Under the pieces are notes generated by a model that ran no database searches, had not been told where the DNA came from, and saw nothing but the letters and a program-made list of their open reading frames with translations. Both the position numbers and the translations under genes were made by a program. 45,820 nt of DNA from Candidatus Hydrogenedentota bacterium (GTDB taxonomy: Bacteria; Hydrogenedentota; Hydrogenedentia; Hydrogenedentales; SLHB01). This document shows positions 40,750-45,820 of the stretch, piece after piece (position 1 is the stretch's first letter; every line of letters starts with the position of its first letter). Location of the stretch: the NCBI GenBank assembly GCA_016209895.1, contig JACQVH010000256.1:1-45820 (forward strand), in the 5' to 3' direction.

Positions 40750-42432
40750 CTACCTAGTACCCAGTACTGTGACTGCCCGCCCGAGCTTCTGCTGCATGAG
40801 CCGGGCGCGGGCACGGAGGTCTCGGTAAATCTGGTCGGTAGTGCGCGCCAAAGCCAGCGGGTCGGCGCCTTCCAAATTATCCCGTTCGAAGCGCGAGATG
40901 ACTACCAGCGGCTTGCAGGCCGGATGCACTTCGCCAAAGATTCGGGTCTCCTCGTCGAGGCGCGACAGTTCGGCCACGCATTCCTTCGCGCGTCGCATGC
41001 TCATCTTTCCACCAAGTCCTTCCAGCAATTCGCGCGTGGTCATCATCCCGCGCTCGGCCAGTTCGGCCAGTTGATCAAAAGTCTGATTCAATGACGCTGA
41101 AATCTCACGCCGATCGAACGCGGGCGCGCGATAACAATCGAGGATCGCTCGCAGACCAGCTTCTTCTTTATCAACATCTTTGCCGCCACTCAGATGATCA
41201 AGCCACATGGCCCGATAAACCATGCGCAGGAATTCGCTTTCCGCGAGAGGCCGAGGCAGCACCGGGTACCATTGCAGGCAACCATCCGAAGCAAAACGTG
41301 ACATGTACACGTCCACGTCGTTCATGTCCACCGTGCTTGATGTTTGAGATCGTGCTTCCGAGAAGTTCCGAGCAAGCATGAACTTGACACCTTCAAAAAC
41401 CTGTTCGGGACGAATTTGACTTTCCGCCGTTCCCTTGCCGGAAACGGAACCTGCATGACCGATCCGCTCCTGTCGCCGCTCGATGGCGCAGTGGCCCTCC
41501 CCGTAAGGACCGGTCTCACGGAAATGCACGTAGCCGATGGACACCAACATGACCGGACATCCCACGGCCGCCGCCACGTGCATGGTGCCGGTGTCGTTGG
41601 TGATTAGCATCCGGGCGCGTTCGAGCACTGCCGCCAATTCGGGAAGAGTGGTCTGACCGAAGAGGGGAATGGCCATTCCCGGAGCGTGCTGCTTAAAGAC
41701 CGCGCCGAAGCGCGCCTCCTCCTTCACGCCCAGCAACAGGATACGCGCTTGGTATTGCTGGATGAGCAGACGGGCCAGCGCCGCGAAATTCGGCTCCAAC
41801 CAGCGCTTGTGGTCTTCACTCGCGCCGAGTTGGAAACAGACGATGAAGTCCTCACTCCTAAGCTGATGTTCTTCGAAGAGAGTTGATACGAAAGCCGTAT
41901 CTTCTTCCTCAACCTGAAAACGAAGCCGAGCAGGCGCTGGTGGATTTTCCAGAAAATGAAGGAAAATGTCACAAAGATTGAGGTCATTGAATTCACGATG
42001 GAGCACGTTGGTGAAGAAATAGTTGACCCACGCGCCCCGTAGCACGAACTGCCAATCGTCACTCAGATGCGCGCCGACGACCGTCTTGATGCCCGCCAGC
42101 TTGAGCAACATCGCCGAAGCAATACTGTTGGTGCAGTTGTAGACCGCGTCGAAGTTCCCGGCGCGTAGCCGCTCGATATAGCGTTCGGCGTTCTCGTAAG
42201 CCCGCAGCAATCGGTCCGAGTCCTGAGATCGGAGATCGCGGAACATGGCCTCCTCGTCGTACACGATCACCTCATCCACGTCCGGATGGCGCTCGGCCAC
42301 TGCCTTCCCCATGCGGCGGACCATGGCGGTGAGATGAACGCCGGGATACTTGCGCTTAAGCGCGGCTATCAAGGGAGAGGTCTGTACCATGTCCCCCATG
42401 CGCGCGGTCTGGAAAACCAGGATACGTTTCAT
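40750..42432 (-). CDS. GT9-family (heptosyltransferase-like) glycosyltransferase with C-terminal extension
   Basis: 560 residues, about 200 longer than typical GT9 enzymes. GT9 features: MKRILVFQTARMGDMVQTSPLIAAL (N-terminal acceptor/phosphate loop), YNCTNSIASAMLLKLAG, IVCFQLGASEDHKRWLEPNFAAL, and the ADP-sugar site LITNDTGTMHVAAAVGCPVMLVSIGYVHFRETGPYG. These enzymes add heptose or related sugars to lipid A-core or other glycans. The last 200 residues (from about 345) are helical, with no recognised fold. The ATG overlaps the upstream stop by ATGA. Last gene of the glycan cluster. Confidence 0.85.
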   Translation of the reverse strand: MKRILVFQTARMGDMVQTSPLIAALKRKYPGVHLTAMVRRMGKAVAERHPDVDEVIVYDEEAMFRDLRSQDSDRLLRAYENAERYIERLRAGNFDAVYNCTNSIASAMLLKLAGIKTVVGAHLSDDWQFVLRGAWVNYFFTNVLHREFNDLNLCDIFLHFLENPPAPARLRFQVEEEDTAFVSTLFEEHQLRSEDFIVCFQLGASEDHKRWLEPNFAALARLLIQQYQARILLLGVKEEARFGAVFKQHAPGMAIPLFGQTTLPELAAVLERARMLITNDTGTMHVAAAVGCPVMLVSIGYVHFRETGPYGEGHCAIERRQERIGHAGSVSGKGTAESQIRPEQVFEGVKFMLARNFSEARSQTSSTVDMNDVDVYMSRFASDGCLQWYPVLPRPLAESEFLRMVYRAMWLDHLSGGKDVDKEEAGLRAILDCYRAPAFDRREISASLNQTFDQLAELAERGMMTTRELLEGLGGKMSMRRAKECVAELSRLDEETRIFGEVHPACKPLVVISRFERDNLEGADPLALARTTDQIYRDLRARARLMQQKLGRAVTVLGTR

Positions 42433-44204
42433 TCCAACTCGGCCAACAACGTCTCGTTGAAATTGCGCATTTCGCGCAAGTAGGCAAGAACCGATTCCGG
42501 ATAGCTCAATTGCGAACGGGCGGACGTGATCTGCACGTTGATATTCTCTTGAAGGAAGGGGAGATCGGACGGCAGCGAAGCCAAGTACGACCCGAGCGGC
42601 GTATCCAGTCCCACTCGCTTCGCCGCCTCGGCCGCCGAACGTTCGGTACGGACACCTTTGCGCAGGATAGTTGGCGTGCCCCCTTCGAGGAGGTACTCCA
42701 ACATTTGGCGGGCGCGATGCTCATACGTATGGTCACGCAACGCCCGGCCGCGGGCACTTTCCGCGATTTGCCGGCGCGCGTCGTCGTGGTCCAAGTAATA
42801 ATCAATCTTGCGCCGCAACTCGGCCAAGTTCCGATACACGGGCAGTTCCGAATCGAGATCAAAAAACTGATCCATTCCGGCGCAGGGGTCGCACAATTGA
42901 AAACCACCGCACGCGGCAATCTCGAACACCCGCGGATTGATCGCGTCGCAATTCGGGTCCACGCCCGGAGTGACGCTGCTGGAATGCAAGTTCAGGTTGA
43001 TCTTCGAACCGGCGACGATCTTGCCGAATTCTTCGGGCGTAAAACGCGTCTCGGCACGACTCACATGGTTCTGCAACTCGCGGGCAGTCCAACCCACGCC
43101 CCAAATTTTGAAACGGTAGTCCGTGAGACCCAGAAACATCTGGAGGCGGTTATAATAACCAGCCCCCGCGAAAGAAAGATCGCAACCGTACTCTTCAATT
43201 TCCTCCGCCATAAGCTTGACGGGCCGGTGGACTTCCGGGTCGCAACCGGTCTGAACAAACGGATGACGGTGGCAGCCAATCTCCTCGAGTTTGTGTTCGA
43301 ATACCCCAGGCTGGATATGAAAGAAGCAATCATAAAGCGGCGCAATATCCTCCCAATATGTGAGATGCCGCCAGTTTTCGATGAACCAGTAAGCCGTCAC
43401 GATGTCGGCTTGGGCGAGTTGTAGTGGAAATTGCCGAGTAACTGGCGCTTGGGCAAGCACGATACAGACGTTGGCCGCGAATTCCGTAACACGAGCGTAG
43501 GTATATTCGCTCAAGAAATTCACGAGCATCTCATGGAGGCGTCCCGCTGATTTCTTCGACTGGACACTGCGCTGGATACAGTCGTACAAGTCCCAGAACG
43601 GGCTGTGGTCCACAAACAACGTGCGATGGCCCAGCCGCCGAAAAGCACGCGCGAGATAACCGGCAATTGGCAGGGAGCCACCGTAGAGGGGACCTACTAC
43701 CGCAATCCCCAGGCGTCGGCCACTCAACGCGACTTGCCCGACCAGTTTCGCAAAAGCCGCCGTTTGCTGCGGAAAGACCGTCGCGGTCGGTGGATGTATT
43801 AGAAGCTGTGGGATTCGCTCGCAGAACCGCGCAAATTCCGTGTCCGCGCGGTATTCGTCCGGATTGCCGACGCACAGTGAAAAATCTTGGTCCCGAAGCA
43901 GACCTTCCAACGCCAGCTTTGCGACCACGGGTTCCGGTTCCAGGACGGCAAGCTCTGCGCCGCGCTGGAGCAACTCCGCAACGTGATATCCGAGCCCCAC
44001 GCCGATAACTACTACCGGCCGGGTAAGCTCCAATCGCGCCGAATCAATCAGTCGAGTGGCCTCTTCCCGCGGCCGGTACCGGCTGTGCATCGAGATGCCC
44101 TTAACCTGCAACGTTGGTTCGTCCGAACGGCCTTGAGACCGCTTGATCCATTCCGGCACCTCGACGCCCGCCAGGAGCTCCTTCCATTCACGCGCCGGTC
44201 TCAT
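42429..44204 (-). CDS. CgeB-like glycosyltransferase
   Basis: 591 residues. The N-terminal 150 residues include a Rossmann-like stretch (RPVVVIGVGLGYHVAELLQRG). The C-terminal half matches CgeB/Glyco_trans_1_2 proteins: HIQPGVFEHKLEEIGC, CDLSFAGAGYYNRLQM, WGVGWTARE, SKINLNLHSSSVTPG, and NPRVFEIAACGGFQLCDPCAGM, ending with the helical RDHTYEHRARQMLEYLLEG. This end is nearly the same as the glycosyltransferase tail of the upstream protein (SEHTYDRRAEQMLTMVLE), so the two are probably paralogues. It overlaps that gene by 17 bases and the GT9 gene by 4. Acceptor and sugar are unknown. Confidence 0.82.
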   Translation of the reverse strand: MRPAREWKELLAGVEVPEWIKRSQGRSDEPTLQVKGISMHSRYRPREEATRLIDSARLELTRPVVVIGVGLGYHVAELLQRGAELAVLEPEPVVAKLALEGLLRDQDFSLCVGNPDEYRADTEFARFCERIPQLLIHPPTATVFPQQTAAFAKLVGQVALSGRRLGIAVVGPLYGGSLPIAGYLARAFRRLGHRTLFVDHSPFWDLYDCIQRSVQSKKSAGRLHEMLVNFLSEYTYARVTEFAANVCIVLAQAPVTRQFPLQLAQADIVTAYWFIENWRHLTYWEDIAPLYDCFFHIQPGVFEHKLEEIGCHRHPFVQTGCDPEVHRPVKLMAEEIEEYGCDLSFAGAGYYNRLQMFLGLTDYRFKIWGVGWTARELQNHVSRAETRFTPEEFGKIVAGSKINLNLHSSSVTPGVDPNCDAINPRVFEIAACGGFQLCDPCAGMDQFFDLDSELPVYRNLAELRRKIDYYLDHDDARRQIAESARGRALRDHTYEHRARQMLEYLLEGGTPTILRKGVRTERSAAEAAKRVGLDTPLGSYLASLPSDLPFLQENINVQITSARSQLSYPESVLAYLREMRNFNETLLAELE

Positions 44205-45820
44205 CGGGACGCTTTCGTATGATGTTCAACAGTTTCGCAGCTCGCTCGTGCTCGGGTACCAACAGTAAGAGTGTATCGAGACGCTCCACCGCCTCGGAGT
44301 CTCTTCCCAGGCGATGCAGAAGTTCCGCGTATCGGCAGGCCATTTCGAGCCTGCCCGGATAGAAGTCCACGAAGCGGCGCAAGATCGGTTCCGCCTCAGC
44401 CAGGCGCTCCAGGCGAGTCGCGGTAAGCAGAAACTGATCGAGTAATGGTTCATTGTCGAAGTTGATGGTGAGCGCGCGGCGAAATTGTTTAAAAGCCGTC
44501 GGCGAATCCCCCTCGAGCAGGCTGACTAGCCCCAGACCCGCGATGGCGCGGTCATCGTCCGGGTTCGCCGCCAGCGCGCGATCAAAAAAAGACCGAGCCT
44601 CGTCGGGTCGCTTTGCCGCCACCAGAACGAGTCCGAACTCCCGCGCGCTGTCGGTATCGAACGGGCTTAGTTCGAGCACTTCGCGATACAAGCCTTCGGC
44701 GCGATCAAGTTTGCCCACGCGCGCAATTGCTTTGGCCATGATCTTTTTCCGTTCCGCCTCGTTTGCGCCAATTGCGGAGTCCGCCAGCCGATAGGCTTCG
44801 TCATTGTCGTTGGCCTCCAGGGCGTGTTGAGCGCGGGCTAGGGGATCGGCCTGCAGCTTACCCGCAACGACCAAGTACTGATAGACGAGCAGATCGAGAT
44901 AGTCGGCATCGTCCGCCGGTCGAAGTGTGGCGCGTCCAAGCGCAACCGTTCCGTCCGTTTGGCGCGGTAGTTGTCGGGGCGCGAGCATGGACAACGGCTG
45001 CAGCTTCACCAGTTCCAGACCGGCCTCCTGTACCAACTCACGCATCTCGGGGGCGGTAAAAAACCGAAGGTGGGTGCGGTCCAGAATTCCCGCGTCTTCA
45101 TATTTCCAGCGCCCGTTCGCGAGCATGGCAATAACCTGACAAAAGCGCACGTTGGGAATGCTCATCACGATGAGACCGTCCGGAGCAAGCACCCGCGAAA
45201 CTTTCCGCAGCACGGCCGCGGGATCAACCAGGTGTTCGAGGACGTCCCCGAAACAGATACAATCGAAGTAACCGTCCCCGAAGGGCAATTCGAGGTGCTC
45301 GATGTTGCCGAGCAGCGCGTCATCCAGCACCCGCTTCGCCATTTTCCAGGCGCGCTCGACGACTTCGATGCCCACGACTTCGACCACCCCACGTTGTTTC
45401 AATGCCCGGCCAAACTCGCCCGCCCCGCAGCCGCAATCAAGGACTCGGCGCGCAGTGGTCGGGATGTGTTGCATCAACTCCGGCCTCGGGGAGCGATAGT
45501 AACCGCCGAAGTGGAATCGGGATTCCCCCCCGCCGCTTAAGACGCCCAGCGCTTCCAGCACCATGGTCAACATCTGTTCCGCGCGGCGATCGTAGGTATG
45601 TTCGGATCGGACTAAGGTCGAGCCGGCATCGGCGATGCCTTTTCGCGCCTCGTCGTTTTTCAGGTACTCCTCGATCAACTCAAACAATTCGCCGTCCTCG
45701 CGGTACAACACGAAATGCTTTCCCGGCTCAAAGAGCTCGGCAAGACCATCCGCCTCATCTGTAATCAGAAGCGCGCCCGAGGCCATCGCCTCGAATACCC
45801 GCATGTTGAGATCGCGGTTC
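44188..45820 (-). CDS. Glycosyltransferase/methyltransferase/TPR fusion protein (5' end outside window)
   Basis: The frame is open to the right edge of the window, so the N-terminus is missing; at least 543 residues are present. Near the visible start is the end of a CgeB-like glycosyltransferase domain (MRVFEAMASGALLITDEADG). A SAM methyltransferase domain follows, with motif I VLDCGCGAGEFG, acidic loop VVGIEVVE, and DVLEHLVDP and LAPDGLIVMSIPN. Then TPR repeats extend to the C-terminus (AEGLYREVLELSPFD, ARSFFDRALAANPDDD, AFKQFRRALTINFDNE). The combination suggests a multifunctional enzyme modifying surface glycans. It overlaps the CgeB-like gene by 17 bases. Confidence 0.82.
   Translation of the reverse strand, partial: NRDLNMRVFEAMASGALLITDEADGLAELFEPGKHFVLYREDGELFELIEEYLKNDEARKGIADAGSTLVRSEHTYDRRAEQMLTMVLEALGVLSGGGESRFHFGGYYRSPRPELMQHIPTTARRVLDCGCGAGEFGRALKQRGVVEVVGIEVVERAWKMAKRVLDDALLGNIEHLELPFGDGYFDCICFGDVLEHLVDPAAVLRKVSRVLAPDGLIVMSIPNVRFCQVIAMLANGRWKYEDAGILDRTHLRFFTAPEMRELVQEAGLELVKLQPLSMLAPRQLPRQTDGTVALGRATLRPADDADYLDLLVYQYLVVAGKLQADPLARAQHALEANDNDEAYRLADSAIGANEAERKKIMAKAIARVGKLDRAEGLYREVLELSPFDTDSAREFGLVLVAAKRPDEARSFFDRALAANPDDDRAIAGLGLVSLLEGDSPTAFKQFRRALTINFDNEPLLDQFLLTATRLERLAEAEPILRRFVDFYPGRLEMACRYAELLHRLGRDSEAVERLDTLLLLVPEHERAAKLLNIIRKRPDETGA

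Noticed and set aside
1-45820. tRNA, rRNA, CRISPR array, insertion sequence or integrase genes
   Set aside because: None seen: no tRNA-like cloverleaf, no regular direct-repeat array with spacers and no transposase or integrase motifs. The palindromic elements have no coding capacity.

Overview
The window looks like chromosomal DNA from a fairly GC-rich (by eye about 58-60%), free-living, diderm bacterium. It is densely coded on both strands with short intergenic gaps. Lipoprotein signal sequences and a heptosyltransferase-type (GT9) enzyme point to an outer membrane. The gene families are a long coiled coil fused to an LRR-like domain, a GH172 (DUF2961) enzyme, a PhoPQ-activated (PqaA-like) protein, a secreted BNR sialidase, a secreted GH20/GH67-like glycosidase and an EF-hand protein. 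This mix is typical of Planctomycetota, Hydrogenedentota and related groups. That placement is inference from gene content; no rRNA, tRNA or CRISPR array was seen.

Layout. 1-5.8 kb: a small membrane protein, a 1202-residue protein with a 77-residue coiled-coil repeat, a SirB1-like transglutaminase-fold protein and purE. 5.9-9.0 kb: GH172, a metallo-beta-lactamase-fold hydrolase and a PlsC-like acyltransferase. 9.05-14.5 kb: a complete oligopeptide/dipeptide ABC importer operon (oppABCDF order, minus strand) with a candidate promoter and upstream dyad. 14.8-21.6 kb: a proline-rich anchored protein, a PqaA-like protein, a transketolase, a lipoprotein and an AMMECR1 protein. 21.65-26.85 kb, minus strand: galactokinase, a zinc-ribbon/TPR protein, a metallophosphoesterase, a dGTPase-like HD protein and a purine nucleoside phosphorylase. 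The last three are tightly packed and look like a nucleotide-handling operon. 27-34 kb: six-EF-hand protein, sialidase, inositol-phosphatase-like protein in a lower-GC patch, and a large secreted glycosidase. 34.1-37.1 kb: two toxin-antitoxin-like gene pairs flanking a multi-pass membrane protein. 37.2-40.6 kb: phosphofructokinase, and a SLOG nucleotide-binding protein coupled to a beta-CASP RNase. 40.75-45.82 kb: a translationally coupled surface-glycan cluster (GT9, CgeB-like glycosyltransferase, and a glycosyltransferase/methyltransferase/TPR fusion cut by the window edge).

The most distinctive non-coding signal is a long palindrome present three times (8985-9045, 21583-21645, 27726-27828). 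Each copy sits between two convergent genes, and it supplies the stop codon of five of the six flanking genes. A second recurrent signal is a GTGCTA-type extended -10 element upstream of five plus-strand genes. A third notable case is an apparent in-frame deletion that removes the catalytic core of a nucleotidyltransferase-type antitoxin-like protein (34138-34566) while its partner gene stays intact.
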